Part shown: piece by piece, positions 9,224 through 17,207 of the stretch
How the letters are laid out: each line of letters opens with the position of its first letter
Numbering within the stretch: the stretch's first letter is position 1
Assembly (NCBI GenBank): GCA_015060535.1
Contig: SUYH01000001.1
Span: 217,991-281,990, forward strand
Source of the DNA: Prevotella sp.
GTDB taxonomy: Bacteria; Bacteroidota; Bacteroidia; Bacteroidales; Bacteroidaceae
Length of the DNA stretch: 64,000 nt
Direction: 5' to 3'
Program-made: the position numbers and the translations under genes
The notes under the pieces: generated by a model
Database searches by the model: none
What the model was told of the DNA's origin: nothing
The model's input: the letters and a program-made list of their open reading frames with translations, nothing else

Positions 9224-9874
9224 ATGGCTAAGTTAAATACGAATTCCAACGCGTACATTATTATATATAGCGCGATACTCGTGGTCATCGTGGCCTTCTT
9301 GCTGGCTTTCGTCTATCAGGCGCTGAAGCCTATGCAGGATGCTAACGTGGCCCTCGATGTAAAGAAACAGATTCTCTACTCGCTCAACATCCGCGACCTC
9401 GACGGTGCTGAGGCTGAGGCTAAGTATGCTGAAGTAGTGAAAACACGGACAGATATTAACGGTAGAATATGTTATACTTGTAAAATTGGTGATAAAGAGA
9501 TAACTGTGGTTTCGCTGAAAGGTATGGGCCTTTGGGGTGGCATCAGCGGTTATCTTGCTGTTGATGAGGATTTAAAAGTGTTTGGTGCCTATTTCAACCA
9601 CGAAAGTGAGACAGCTGGTCTGGGTGCTGAAATCAAGGATTCTCAAGCCTGGCAAGAGAAGTTCATCGGTAAGAAAATCTTCGATGAGAAAGGCAATATT
9701 ATTCTCTCCGTTGTGAAGAAGGTAGAAGATCCTGAGTCGCAGGTTGACTGTGTGACAGGAGCAACTCTTACATCGAATGGTGTAGATGCCATGATTAAGG
9801 AATGTTTAAAAGATGTTCCTTTCATGAAAGAAGTAGATTGTAGATTTCCAACAAAGTCAGCAAAGGAGGAATAG
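9224..9874 (+). CDS. nqrC: Na+-translocating NADH:quinone reductase subunit C
   Basis: Subunit C (216 residues): one N-terminal helix (about 11-31), then a periplasmic FMN-binding domain. The flavinylation motif is TGATLTS, with Thr181 as the expected FMN-linked residue. Base composition changes inside the gene: the first 200 bases match the operon, while roughly 9425-9870 falls to about a third G+C in places, with AT-rich codons (AAT, TTA, AAA). The reading frame and motifs remain intact, so the gene should be functional. nqrD starts 4 bases after the stop. Confidence 0.96.
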   Translation: MAKLNTNSNAYIIIYSAILVVIVAFLLAFVYQALKPMQDANVALDVKKQILYSLNIRDLDGAEAEAKYAEVVKTRTDINGRICYTCKIGDKEITVVSLKGMGLWGGISGYLAVDEDLKVFGAYFNHESETAGLGAEIKDSQAWQEKFIGKKIFDEKGNIILSVVKKVEDPESQVDCVTGATLTSNGVDAMIKECLKDVPFMKEVDCRFPTKSAKEE

Positions 9875-9877
9875 ACT

Positions 9878-10501
9878 ATGGCATTATTCAGTAAACAAAA
9901 TAAGGAGGTTTTTACTAACCCGTTGAACCTCGATCACCCGATTCTCGGACAGGTATTGGGTATCTGCTCGGCCTTGGCTGTGACTTCACAGTTGAAGCCT
10001 GCCATCGTGATGGGATTGGCTGTAACAGTAATCACTGCTTTTGCGAATGTGATTATCTCCATCATCCGCAACACCATTCCTAACCGCATCCGTATCGTGG
10101 TGCAGCTGGTGGTGGTTGCTGCTCTCGTGACTATCGTATCTCAGATTCTGAAGGCTTTCGCCTACGACGTCAGTGTTCAGCTCTCTGTGTATGTCGGTCT
10201 GATCATCACCAACTGTATCCTCATGGGTCGCCTCGAGGCGTTTGCCATGCAGAACAAGCCTTGGCCTTCGTTCCTCGATGGTGTGGGCAATGGTCTCGGT
10301 TACGCTATGATTCTGGTCATTGTGGGTGCCGTTCGTGAGTTGCTCGGACGCGGTTCGCTGCTGGGCTTCCAGATTATCCCTGATGCCTGCTACGACTTCG
10401 GCTATGTCAACAATGGTATGATGACGATGCCTGCTATGGCGCTCATCCTCGTTGGCTGTGTGATTTGGGTACATCGTGCATATTTTTATAAGGAGAAGTA
10501 A
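9878..10501 (+). CDS. nqrD: Na+-translocating NADH:quinone reductase subunit D
   Basis: Integral membrane subunit D (207 residues, about six helices), homologous to RnfE and related to NqrE with inverted topology. Together D and E hold the intramembrane iron-sulfur centre. The conserved stretch ITNCILMGRLEAFA (about 107-120) contains the family cysteine. It sits between nqrC (4-base gap) and nqrE (3-base gap), so translation is probably coupled. Confidence 0.97.
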   Translation: MALFSKQNKEVFTNPLNLDHPILGQVLGICSALAVTSQLKPAIVMGLAVTVITAFANVIISIIRNTIPNRIRIVVQLVVVAALVTIVSQILKAFAYDVSVQLSVYVGLIITNCILMGRLEAFAMQNKPWPSFLDGVGNGLGYAMILVIVGAVRELLGRGSLLGFQIIPDACYDFGYVNNGMMTMPAMALILVGCVIWVHRAYFYKEK

Positions 10502-10504
10502 GAT

Positions 10505-11131
10505 ATGGAACACGCAATAAGTCTTTTATTCAGGTCGATATTCGTCGACAATATGATCTTCGCCTTCTTCCTCGGCATGTGTTCCTACCTTGCTGTGTCG
10601 AAGACCGTGAAGACCTCTATGGGATTGGGACTCGCTGTGACCTTTGTGTTGACGGTGACCGTTCCCGTGAACTATCTGTTGCAGACCAAGGTGCTGGGTC
10701 CTGACTGCCTTGTCGAGGGCGTCGACCTGAGCTACCTGTCGTTTATCCTCTTTATCGCTGTCATCGCAGGTATGGTGCAGCTGGTGGAGATGACGGTCGA
10801 GAAATACTCGCCATCGCTCTACGCCGCCCTGGGTATCTTCCTGCCTCTGATTGCCGTAAACTGCGCCATCATGGGTGCTTCGCTCTTCATGCAGCAGCGC
10901 ATCCTCATGGATCCCTCTAACTCGCAGGCCATCACCTCTATCTTCGATGCCGTTGTCTATGGCTTCGGCTCTGGTCTTGGTTGGACGCTGGCCATCGTGG
11001 CTATGGGTGCTATCCGTGAAAAGATGCAGTACTCTGACGTTCCCAAGCCCCTGCAGGGGCTTGGCATTGTGTTTATCACCGTTGGTCTGATGGCAATGGC
11101 GATGATGTGTTTCTCTGGACTGAACATATAA
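10505..11131 (+). CDS. nqrE: Na+-translocating NADH:quinone reductase subunit E
   Basis: Integral membrane subunit E (208 residues, six helices), homologous to RnfA and partner of NqrD. The N-terminal helix carries [15 protein letters not shown] with the family cysteine, and the second half carries [16 protein letters not shown] with the matching cysteine; these pairs bind the [2Fe-2S] centre between D and E. nqrF follows after 31 bases filled by an ATTGAAGA repeat. Confidence 0.97.
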   Translation: MEHAISLLFRSIFVDNMIFAFFLGMCSYLAVSKTVKTSMGLGLAVTFVLTVTVPVNYLLQTKVLGPDCLVEGVDLSYLSFILFIAVIAGMVQLVEMTVEKYSPSLYAALGIFLPLIAVNCAIMGASLFMQQRILMDPSNSQAITSIFDAVVYGFGSGLGWTLAIVAMGAIREKMQYSDVPKPLQGLGIVFITVGLMAMAMMCFSGLNI

Positions 11132-11132
11132 A

Positions 11133-11164
11133 ATTGAAGAATTGAAAAATTGAAGAATTGAAAT
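11133..11164. repeat. 4 x 8 element (unit ATTGAAGA), nqrE-nqrF junction
   Basis: Exactly the same 32 bases as 9191-9222. Its last two bases are the AT of the nqrF start codon. Confidence 0.85.
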
Positions 11165-12434
11165 GATGGCTCAGTTTATAGCATATAGTATCGGAGTATT
11201 CCTCATCGTAATCCTCCTGTTAGTGATTATCCTGCTGGTAGCAAAGAAATATCTGAGTCCCAGCGGAAATGTGAATATCGTGATTAATGGCGACCGTACC
11301 ATCTCCGTAGCTCAGGGTAACAGCCTGATGTCTACGCTCAACGAGAATGGTGTCTTCCTGCCTTCTGCCTGTGGTGGTAAGGCCTCTTGCGGACAGTGTA
11401 AGGTACAGGTGCTCGAGGGTGGGGGCGAGATCCTCGACTCTGAGAAACCTCACTTCACCCGTAAGGAGATCAAGGCCGGCTGGCGTCTCGGTTGTCAGTG
11501 TAAGGTGAAGGGCGACCTCAGCATCCATGTCGACGAGTCTATCCTCGGTGTCAAGGAGTACGAGTGTACCGTGATCTCCAACAAGAACGTGGCTACGTTC
11601 ATCAAGGAGTTCAAGGTGCAGCTGCCTGCTGGAGCCCACATGGACTTTCTGCCTGGCTCTTACGCCCAGATTAAGATTCCTGCTTTCGATTGTATCGACT
11701 ATGATAAGGACTTCGACAAGAGCCTTATTGGCGACGAGTATCTGCCTTCTTGGGAGAAGTTCGGACTGTTCCCACTGAAGTGTAAGAACCCCGAGCCCAC
11801 CATCCGTGCTTATTCGATGGCCAACTATCCTGCTGAGGGCGACGTCTTCATGCTGACGGTGCGTATCGCTACGCCTCCGTTCAAGCCCGACCGCTCAGGC
11901 TTCATGGATGTCAATCCGGGTATCGCCTCGTCGTATATCTTCTCGCTGAAGCCCGGCGACAAGGTGATTATGTCGGGTCCTTATGGCGACTTCCACCCAC
12001 ACTTCGACTCGAAGCGCGAGATGATATGGGTTGGTGGTGGTGCCGGTATGGCTCCGCTGCGCGCTCAGATCATGCACATGACGAAGACGCTCCACACTAC
12101 CGATCGCCAGATGCACTACTTCTATGGTGCACGCGCCTTGAACGAGGTGTTCTATCTCGACGACTTCCTCGGTCTGGAGAAGGAGTATCCCAACTTCCAC
12201 TTCCACTTGGCACTCGACCGTCCCGATCCCGCTGCCGATGCTGCTGGCGTGAAGTATACTCCGGGCTTCGTTCATCAGGTGATGCTGAATACCTATCTGA
12301 AGGACCACGAGGCTCCCGAGGATGTCGAATACTACATGTGCGGTCCTGGACCCATGTCGGCTGCCGTCGTTTCGATGCTCGACTCGCTCGGCGTAGAGCC
12401 CGAGTCTATCATGTACGATAACTTCGGAGGTTAA
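11163..12434 (+). CDS. nqrF: Na+-translocating NADH:quinone reductase subunit F
   Basis: NADH-oxidising subunit F (423 residues). One N-terminal helix (5-27) anchors it. A [2Fe-2S] ferredoxin domain follows, with SACGGKASCGQC and a later GWRLGCQC supplying the four cysteines. The FAD-binding domain includes RAYSMANYP, and the NADH-binding domain includes GGGAGMAPLRAQI. The protein ends with the family-typical YDNFGG. Electrons enter here from NADH and pass to the FMN groups of C and B. It is the last gene of the operon and is followed by a strong terminator. Confidence 0.97.
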   Translation: MMAQFIAYSIGVFLIVILLLVIILLVAKKYLSPSGNVNIVINGDRTISVAQGNSLMSTLNENGVFLPSACGGKASCGQCKVQVLEGGGEILDSEKPHFTRKEIKAGWRLGCQCKVKGDLSIHVDESILGVKEYECTVISNKNVATFIKEFKVQLPAGAHMDFLPGSYAQIKIPAFDCIDYDKDFDKSLIGDEYLPSWEKFGLFPLKCKNPEPTIRAYSMANYPAEGDVFMLTVRIATPPFKPDRSGFMDVNPGIASSYIFSLKPGDKVIMSGPYGDFHPHFDSKREMIWVGGGAGMAPLRAQIMHMTKTLHTTDRQMHYFYGARALNEVFYLDDFLGLEKEYPNFHFHLALDRPDPAADAAGVKYTPGFVHQVMLNTYLKDHEAPEDVEYYMCGPGPMSAAVVSMLDSLGVEPESIMYDNFGG

Positions 12435-12443
12435 ATACAAAGA

Positions 12444-12473
12444 AAGAAGGCTGAGAAATTTCTCAGCCTTCTT
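12444..12473. terminator. Bidirectional terminator, nqr operon and tRNA-Cys
   Basis: Perfect 30-base inverted repeat with 15-base arms (AAGAAGGCTGAGAAA and its complement), flanked by T-rich sequence on the plus side and a T-rich stretch on the minus side. It lies between the convergent nqrF and tRNA-Cys genes and can serve both. Confidence 0.85.
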
Positions 12474-12484
12474 CTTTTGCTTCG

Positions 12485-12556
12485 AGGTGCCTGGCGGATT
12501 CGAACCGCCGTAGACGGTTTTGCAGACCGTTGACTAAGCCACTCATCCAAGGCACC
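12485..12556 (-). tRNA. tRNA-Cys (GCA)
   Basis: A complete cloverleaf: acceptor stem GGTGCCT/AGGCACC, anticodon stem ACGGT/ACCGT with loop CTGCAAA (anticodon GCA), T-loop TTCGAAT, and discriminator base U, as is usual for tRNA-Cys. CCA is not encoded. A promoter lies at 12677-12670, on the far side of a decayed duplicate. Confidence 0.95.
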
Positions 12557-12559
12557 GAG

Positions 12560-12652
12560 TAAGCGAGCAAAGAGCGAAGCTTGCTTCGGCTCTTTCGAGC
12601 ACGAGGTGACACGACCGAAGGTCAAGGCACCATTAAGCGAGCAAAGAGCGAA
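12560..12652. repeat. Duplicated tRNA-Cys leader
   Basis: An exact 19-base repeat TAAGCGAGCAAAGAGCGAA lies at 12560-12578 and 12634-12652, each copy just upstream (on the minus strand) of a tRNA-Cys 5' end. The first copy also forms one arm of a hairpin at 12571-12593. Confidence 0.75.
12602..12631 (-). pseudogene. Remnant of a second tRNA-Cys
   Basis: On the minus strand it begins with GGTGCCTTG, identical to the first 9 bases of the intact tRNA, and ends in TCACCTCG, matching 7 of the 8 bases of the tRNA's 3' end (GCACCTCG). The middle is missing. It sits between the promoter and the intact gene and looks like a tandem duplicate that lost its body. Confidence 0.6.
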
Positions 12653-12669
12653 ACTCTTGTAAGCGGATG

Positions 12670-12677
12670 CAAAGGTA
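12670..12677 (-). promoter_or_regulatory. -7 box upstream of tRNA-Cys
   Basis: TACCTTTG on the minus strand, just below the stop codon of the small Cys-rich protein gene. Confidence 0.65.
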
Positions 12678-12683
12678 CAATAA

Positions 12684-12830
12684 TTATTTTTTATGACCAA
12701 ATTTTTGGCAGTTTTTTTTCAGTTGGCACCCCTTACACGGGTCTCCATCCGGTTTTAGCGCCTCATAAATGCGCCATGAGGCATAGCCCATAGCCAAAAA
12801 TACGATGATGACAGTTGCCCAGAATTGCAT
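12684..12830 (-). CDS. Small Cys-rich membrane protein (FeoB-associated type)
   Basis: A 48-residue protein with one N-terminal membrane helix (about 3-18) followed by a short cytoplasmic tail with DPCKGCQLKKNC and a basic end. A single helix plus CxGCxxKxxC is the pattern of the FeoB-associated Cys-rich membrane family, usually found beside feoB. Here feoB lies 31 kb away at 43820. The ATG overlaps the TAA stop of the upstream lipid-kinase-like gene by one base (TAATG), so the two are probably translationally coupled. Three cysteines could bind a metal or a cluster; function is inferred only from the pattern. Confidence 0.7.
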   Translation of the reverse strand: MQFWATVIIVFLAMGYASWRIYEALKPDGDPCKGCQLKKNCQKFGHKK

Positions 12831-13879
12831 TAGTTTCTCAATTTCCTGAGTAGCACTTTGTTGATAGCCTGAATTCTGCGTCCGCTCTTTTCCAGGTTAT
12901 CCTGTATGTCCTCGCGTACATTATTTATATTATTAAAGAAGTCGCTGAAGGCATTCAGCACCTGGTTTGGCTGCGCCATATCCTCCTGGATGTCAGGATT
13001 GGTGACGATGCGTATACCCAGATGTTCTATGCTCACATCGATGTCCGTTCCCGTCATGATGGGGTCGCCGTCGTAGTGGATGGCTCCAGGCTGCGAGCGT
13101 TTGATGTGGATGCTCTTCGTGCGGAAAGTCTTGATTTTCGAGTTGTTGCCCAGCGTCTTCATAAACAGGTCTGCCGCTATCTGGGGCGCCTCCAGTGCGT
13201 CGAAGGGTTCCATGATGATGACGTCCATCAGTCCGTCCTTCATCGTCGCTCCCGGTGCGATGTAGGCATTGTTGCCATACTGCGACGCATTGGCGCAGGC
13301 TATCAGGAACGCCTTGTATCGTGCGCTCCCGTTGTCGTCTATGATCTCATACTGTTCCGGTCGGTATCTCAGTCCCTCCTTCAGCACATTCTCTATATAG
13401 GTGACGGGACCGCGCTTGCCTGCCTCAGCAAATTTCAGCGATATGAACGCATCGAACCCCATGCCACACGTGCAGAAGAAGGGTAGGTCGTTGATGACCC
13501 CGTAGTCGAAGGCCTCTATGCGGCAGTTGTTGATGACCTGCAGCGCCTTGCGCATATCGATGGGCAGACACAGGTGCCGCGCCAGTCCGTTGCCCGATCC
13601 GCAGGGAATGATGCCCAGGGCAGTCTCCGTGTGCACCAGCGACCGCGCCACCTCATTCACCGTACCATCGCCACCCACGGCCACCACGACGTCCGTGCCC
13701 TCCGTCGCAAACTGGCGGGCCAGCTCGGCAGCATGTCCGGCATATTCCGTCGTGCGCAGCTCTACGTCGAACTGTTCGTGGTCTATCATCTCGTTGATCA
13801 GTTGCGGCAGATGATCTTTCTTCTGCGTTCCCGAAATCGGATTGATGATGAATGTGATGCGTTTTTTCTCGGTCGTCAT
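12830..13879 (-). CDS. Diacylglycerol/sphingoid kinase family protein (DagK/YegS fold)
   Basis: A 349-residue lipid kinase-like protein. The catalytic domain shows IINPISG (11-17), AVGGDGTVNEVA with GGDGT at 69-73, and CGSGNGLAR (93-101), the ATP-binding signatures of the family. The last 60 residues are an extra helical tail. Substrate is not determined by sequence; the divergent neighbour is serine palmitoyltransferase, so a sphingoid base or ceramide is a reasonable alternative to diacylglycerol. The -7 box TAATTTTG ends only 4 bases before the ATG, so the mRNA may have no leader. Confidence 0.88.
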   Translation of the reverse strand: MTTEKKRITFIINPISGTQKKDHLPQLINEMIDHEQFDVELRTTEYAGHAAELARQFATEGTDVVVAVGGDGTVNEVARSLVHTETALGIIPCGSGNGLARHLCLPIDMRKALQVINNCRIEAFDYGVINDLPFFCTCGMGFDAFISLKFAEAGKRGPVTYIENVLKEGLRYRPEQYEIIDDNGSARYKAFLIACANASQYGNNAYIAPGATMKDGLMDVIIMEPFDALEAPQIAADLFMKTLGNNSKIKTFRTKSIHIKRSQPGAIHYDGDPIMTGTDIDVSIEHLGIRIVTNPDIQEDMAQPNQVLNAFSDFFNNINNVREDIQDNLEKSGRRIQAINKVLLRKLRN

Positions 13880-13883
13880 GTTG

Positions 13884-13891
13884 CAAAATTA
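13884..13891 (-). promoter_or_regulatory. -7 box of the lipid kinase gene
   Basis: TAATTTTG on the minus strand, ending 4 bases before the start codon at 13879. Confidence 0.6.
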
Positions 13892-13960
13892 CAAAAAAAC
13901 GTTGAAATTGGGCTCTAAAAGCGAATAAATTTCTCATAAATGGCGAAATATATATTTTTT

Positions 13961-13993
13961 TTTGCACGAATTGATAAAAATTGTGTAACTTTG
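13961..13993 (+). promoter_or_regulatory. Promoter of the serine palmitoyltransferase gene
   Basis: TTTG at 13961-13964 and TAACTTTG at 13986-13993 with 21-base spacing, close to the Bacteroidota consensus. The start codon is 44 bases downstream. Confidence 0.75.
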
Positions 13994-14036
13994 CACTCAA
14001 ATTTAAACATACTATTGGGTATACCTATATCAAAAA

Positions 14037-15224
14037 ATGGGACAACTACAAGAAAAGTACAAGCATTATCGTGAGCCGCAGAAGTTTATGGAGGCTGACG
14101 TTTATCCCTATTTCCGCGCTATTGAGGGCAAACAAGGCACCGAAGTGGAAATGGGTGGCCACAAGGTTCTGATGTTCGGTTCGAACGCATATACCGGTCT
14201 TACGGGCGACCAGCGCATCATCGATGCCGCCAAGGCTGCGCTCGATAAGTATGGTTCCGGATGTGCCGGTAGCCGTTTCCTCAACGGAACGCTCGATCTG
14301 CATGTTCAGTTAGAGAAGGAAATCTCTGAGTTCATTGGTAAAGACGACTGTCTGTGTTTCTCTACCGGCTTCTCTGTCAATCAGGGTGTTCTGGCTATGG
14401 TAGTCGGCAAGGACGACTATATCATCTGCGACGATCGTGACCACGCCTCTATTGTGGACGGTCGTCGTCTTTCGTTTGCCAAGCAGCTGCACTATAAGCA
14501 CAACGATATGGATGACCTGGAGCGTGTGCTTCAGAAGCTCCCTCACGAGGCTATCAAGCTCATCGTTGTCGATGGTGTGTTCTCTATGGAGGGCGATTTG
14601 GCCAAGCTCCCCGAAATTGTCGAGCTGAAGCATAAGTACAACTGCTCCATCATGGTCGACGAGGCTCATGGTATCGGTGTCTTCGGTCGTCAGGGACGTG
14701 GTGTCTGCGACCATTTCGGACTGACTGACGAGGTAGACCTCATCATGGGTACCTTCTCGAAGTCGCTGGCTTCTATCGGTGGTTTCATCGCTTCCGACTG
14801 GGATACCATCAACTTCCTGCGTCACACCTGCCGCACCTACATCTTCTCGGCATCCAACACACCCGCAGCCACTGCAGCTGCTATGGAGGCTCTTCACATC
14901 ATCCAGAAAGAGCCCGAGCGCATCCAGGCCCTGTGGGATGTCACCAACTACGCCCTGAAGCGTTTCCGCGAGGAAGGCTTCGAAATTGGCGATACCGAGA
15001 GCCCCATCATCCCGCTCTATGTGCGCGATGTGGACAAGACCTTCCTGGTGACAGCTCTTGCCTTCAAGGCTGGCGTGTTCATTAATCCTGTTATTCCTCC
15101 CGCCTGTGCACCTCAGGACACGCTCGTTCGCTATGCCCTGATGGCCACCCACACCAAGGAGCAGGTTGACCGCTCAGTCGTTGCCCTGAAGAAAATCTTC
15201 GTCGAGCAAGGCATTATAAAGTAA
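14037..15224 (+). CDS. spt: Serine palmitoyltransferase (alpha-oxoamine synthase family)
   Basis: PLP enzyme of the alpha-oxoamine synthase family (395 residues). It condenses L-serine with a long acyl-CoA to 3-ketosphinganine, the first step of sphingolipid synthesis in Bacteroidales. Seen: GSGCAGSRFLNGT (glycine-rich substrate loop), VDEAHGIGVFGRQGRG (Asp and His contacting PLP), and GTFSKSLASIGG with Lys242 as the PLP lysine. Annotation pipelines often name such proteins 2-amino-3-ketobutyrate CoA ligase. The N-terminal PYFRAIEGKQGTEVEMGG stretch is, as far as I recall, typical of the Bacteroides SPT. It is divergent from the lipid-kinase-like gene. No ketosphinganine reductase gene is in the window. 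Confidence 0.85.
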   Translation: MGQLQEKYKHYREPQKFMEADVYPYFRAIEGKQGTEVEMGGHKVLMFGSNAYTGLTGDQRIIDAAKAALDKYGSGCAGSRFLNGTLDLHVQLEKEISEFIGKDDCLCFSTGFSVNQGVLAMVVGKDDYIICDDRDHASIVDGRRLSFAKQLHYKHNDMDDLERVLQKLPHEAIKLIVVDGVFSMEGDLAKLPEIVELKHKYNCSIMVDEAHGIGVFGRQGRGVCDHFGLTDEVDLIMGTFSKSLASIGGFIASDWDTINFLRHTCRTYIFSASNTPAATAAAMEALHIIQKEPERIQALWDVTNYALKRFREEGFEIGDTESPIIPLYVRDVDKTFLVTALAFKAGVFINPVIPPACAPQDTLVRYALMATHTKEQVDRSVVALKKIFVEQGIIK

Positions 15225-15225
15225 G

Positions 15226-15257
15226 ATTGAAGAATGGAAAGATTGAAGAATTGAAGT
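15226..15257. repeat. 4 x 8 element (unit ATTGAAGA) after spt
   Basis: Four 8-base units (ATTGAAGA, ATGGAAAG, ATTGAAGA, ATTGAAGT) starting one base after the spt stop codon. Confidence 0.7.
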
Positions 15258-15288
15258 CCAGCTGTTAAAAAAGGCTAATTATGACGAT

Positions 15289-15320
15289 TTCAATTCTTCA
15301 ATTTTTTAATTTTACAATTT
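15289..15320. repeat. 4 x 8 element (unit TTCAATTC) before tRNA-Pro
   Basis: Four 8-base units in inverted orientation relative to 15226-15257 (TTCAATTC, TTCAATTT, TTTAATTT, TACAATTT), ending 7 bases before the -7 box of tRNA-Pro. Confidence 0.7.
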
Positions 15321-15327
15321 TTCTTAG

Positions 15328-15335
15328 TACCTTTG
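15328..15335 (+). promoter_or_regulatory. -7 box of tRNA-Pro
   Basis: TACCTTTG, 19 bases before the mature tRNA 5' end. Confidence 0.7.
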
Positions 15336-15354
15336 CACCCGCTTTCTGAAACAT

Positions 15355-15427
15355 CGGGGCGTAGCGCAGTTGGTAGCGTTCCTGGTTTGGGACCAGGCTG
15401 TCGCAGGTTCGAGTCCTGTCGCCCCGA
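15355..15427 (+). tRNA. tRNA-Pro (TGG)
   Basis: A complete cloverleaf with acceptor arms CGGGGCG/CGCCCCG (C1-G72 pair typical of tRNA-Pro), anticodon arm CCTGG-TTTGGGA-CCAGG with anticodon TGG, T-loop TTCGAGT and discriminator A. CCA is not encoded. Confidence 0.96.
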
Positions 15428-15440
15428 CACGATTTAAGTG

Positions 15441-15485
15441 AAGACCGTTAATTTCCTGTCCGGATTTAATGGTCTTTTTTTTTTT
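15441..15485 (+). terminator. Terminator after tRNA-Pro
   Basis: Arms AAGACC (15441-15446) and GGTCTT (15471-15476) followed by a run of about ten T. The T-run ends 14 bases before the next start codon, so the following gene either has its promoter inside this stretch or depends on read-through. Confidence 0.7.
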
Positions 15486-15498
15486 AAAAAAAAGAAAA

Positions 15499-16104
15499 AT
15501 GATGAAGAAGACTATTATTTTTGTGATGGCCCTCATGTCGGTCGTCAGCGCTGTGGCTCAGACCGATGAGCCCCGCAATGAAATCGGCATCAGCTATGGT
15601 GTAGGTGTATCTCTCATAGGCGATGGTATTGGAAATTCCATTGGTGCAGGTATCTTCGACAGTGTGCTTGGCCGTAAGTGGACCAACGACAAGCAGTTTG
15701 GTACGCTCGCTATCGAGTATTTCCGTCATCTCGACAATCCTAAGGTTGCCTTTGGTGCTATTTTGACCTACGCACAGTATAGCAACGACCTTGAGTCCAA
15801 CAACCAGAAAGTGGGCGAACGCACCCGTAAATACATCACCGCCATGCCTGCTTTTAAGTATATGTATGTCAACAAGCCTAGCTTTGGCCTTTACTCCAAG
15901 CTCGGACTCGGTCTTATGTTCATGAATCTGAAGGAGAAAGACACTCAGTCAGGCAGCAAGAGCGAGAGCAAAAGCAAGCTTTATCTGGGCTATCAGGTAT
16001 CGCTCTTAGGCTTGGAGGCCGGCAGCCAGCATGTTCGCGCCTTTGTCGAGGCTGGTTTTGGAGAACAAGGTATTGTCCTCGCTGGTCTGAAGTACAGATT
16101 CTGA
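15499..16104 (+). CDS. Secreted, probable outer-membrane beta-barrel protein
   Basis: A 201-residue protein with a clear signal peptide (MMKKTIIFVMALMSVVSAVAQ). The rest is rich in alternating hydrophobic and polar residues with a closing VLAGLKYRF; a C-terminal aromatic residue is the usual end of a barrel. No enzyme motif is seen. A Ser/Lys-rich loop (GSKSESKSK) lies at about 154-162. I start it at 15499 rather than at the upstream in-frame ATG 15469 because the latter would begin inside the tRNA terminator and add a basic stretch before the signal peptide. Function unknown. Confidence 0.7.
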   Translation: MMKKTIIFVMALMSVVSAVAQTDEPRNEIGISYGVGVSLIGDGIGNSIGAGIFDSVLGRKWTNDKQFGTLAIEYFRHLDNPKVAFGAILTYAQYSNDLESNNQKVGERTRKYITAMPAFKYMYVNKPSFGLYSKLGLGLMFMNLKEKDTQSGSKSESKSKLYLGYQVSLLGLEAGSQHVRAFVEAGFGEQGIVLAGLKYRF

Positions 16105-16123
16105 TTCCAGAGGCATGGCAGGC

Positions 16124-17179
16124 CTACAACGCTACCTTCATGAATACGGGATAGTGGTCGGAGTAGGTCATCTCGGACATGTAGTAGGTGAGGCCCTTGA
16201 GCGAGGCGTCGTGGAAGATGTAGTCGATGCGGACGGCCTTCTTGCCTCGGAAGGTGCGCATCCAACCGCTGCCACACTCCTTGAAACCGTCGACCATATT
16301 GCCTAACATGGTGTTGTAGACGTAGGAGTAGGGGACGTCGTTGAAGTCGCCACAGAGGATGGCTGGATGTGGGGACTGGCGCTTGTCGGTAGCTACGATG
16401 TTGGCTTGCGAGGCGCGGAACATCATGCCCATGGTGTAGTTGCCGAAAATGGCGTTGAGCAGACGGCTGCCGCTGACGTCGTAGTCCTGAGCCATGAGCT
16501 TGCCGGCCTGATGGAGCGTGCGGTTGATGCCTGTAGTCTGCAGGTGGACATTATAGACGCGGATGACATCGCCCTTGATGTCAATGTCGGCCCACATGGC
16601 GCTGTTGTTGGTATAGTCGAAAAGGATCTTGTCGGACTTCTTGATGGGATAGCGGCTGTAGATGACCATATCCTCGCGACCCACAGCCATATAGGGGAAG
16701 TATTCCTTGTAGGAAACGGAATTGAGCTTGTCGCCGCTGACGTCGCTATACTCTTGGATGCACAGCACGTCGACTTTCTGACGGCGCATCTCGGCCAGAA
16801 TGTCCTGAGCCATGAATCCTGAGGTCTCGCGGCTGAACATGGCGACGTTGTAGGTGGCTATCTTCAGTCCGGCCTTGGCATCGGCTCCTTTCTCGAGCGA
16901 GCGGAACTGATAGAGGGTGCCCATATAGGGGATGCAACAGGCAATGGTGACGATGGGCATGAGCAGGAAGAGCCAGCGACGGCGGATGAGCCAGTAGACG
17001 GTCAGCAAGGCATTGATGGCAATGAGCAGGGGCAGGACGTAGACCAGCATGGCTCGAGCCGAATGGCCAATAGGGCTGACATCACCTCCGTAGAGGGCTA
17101 CGATGGTGAAGACGGTGGCGATAATCTGTGCCACGAGGAACATCATGGAAAAGTACTTGTATACAGCGAGTTTACCCAT
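16124..17179 (-). CDS. Membrane-anchored endonuclease/exonuclease/phosphatase family protein
   Basis: A 351-residue protein with two or three N-terminal membrane helices (about 8-30, 38-60, 68-85), then an endonuclease/exonuclease/phosphatase domain. Family motifs are visible: KIATYNVAMFS (metal-binding Asn), VLCIQEYSD (catalytic Glu), VYNVHLQ, ILCGDFND (Asp/Asn), and YSDHYPVF (catalytic Asp-His). The domain probably faces the periplasm. The substrate may be a nucleic acid, a phospholipid or a phosphoinositide, which cannot be told from sequence. It lies 28 bases downstream of the hybrid kinase gene and is probably cotranscribed with it. Confidence 0.85.
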   Translation of the reverse strand: MGKLAVYKYFSMMFLVAQIIATVFTIVALYGGDVSPIGHSARAMLVYVLPLLIAINALLTVYWLIRRRWLFLLMPIVTIACCIPYMGTLYQFRSLEKGADAKAGLKIATYNVAMFSRETSGFMAQDILAEMRRQKVDVLCIQEYSDVSGDKLNSVSYKEYFPYMAVGREDMVIYSRYPIKKSDKILFDYTNNSAMWADIDIKGDVIRVYNVHLQTTGINRTLHQAGKLMAQDYDVSGSRLLNAIFGNYTMGMMFRASQANIVATDKRQSPHPAILCGDFNDVPYSYVYNTMLGNMVDGFKECGSGWMRTFRGKKAVRIDYIFHDASLKGLTYYMSEMTYSDHYPVFMKVAL

Positions 17180-17207
17180 AGGTGTCTGGAGGATATAGGG
17201 GGATTAG

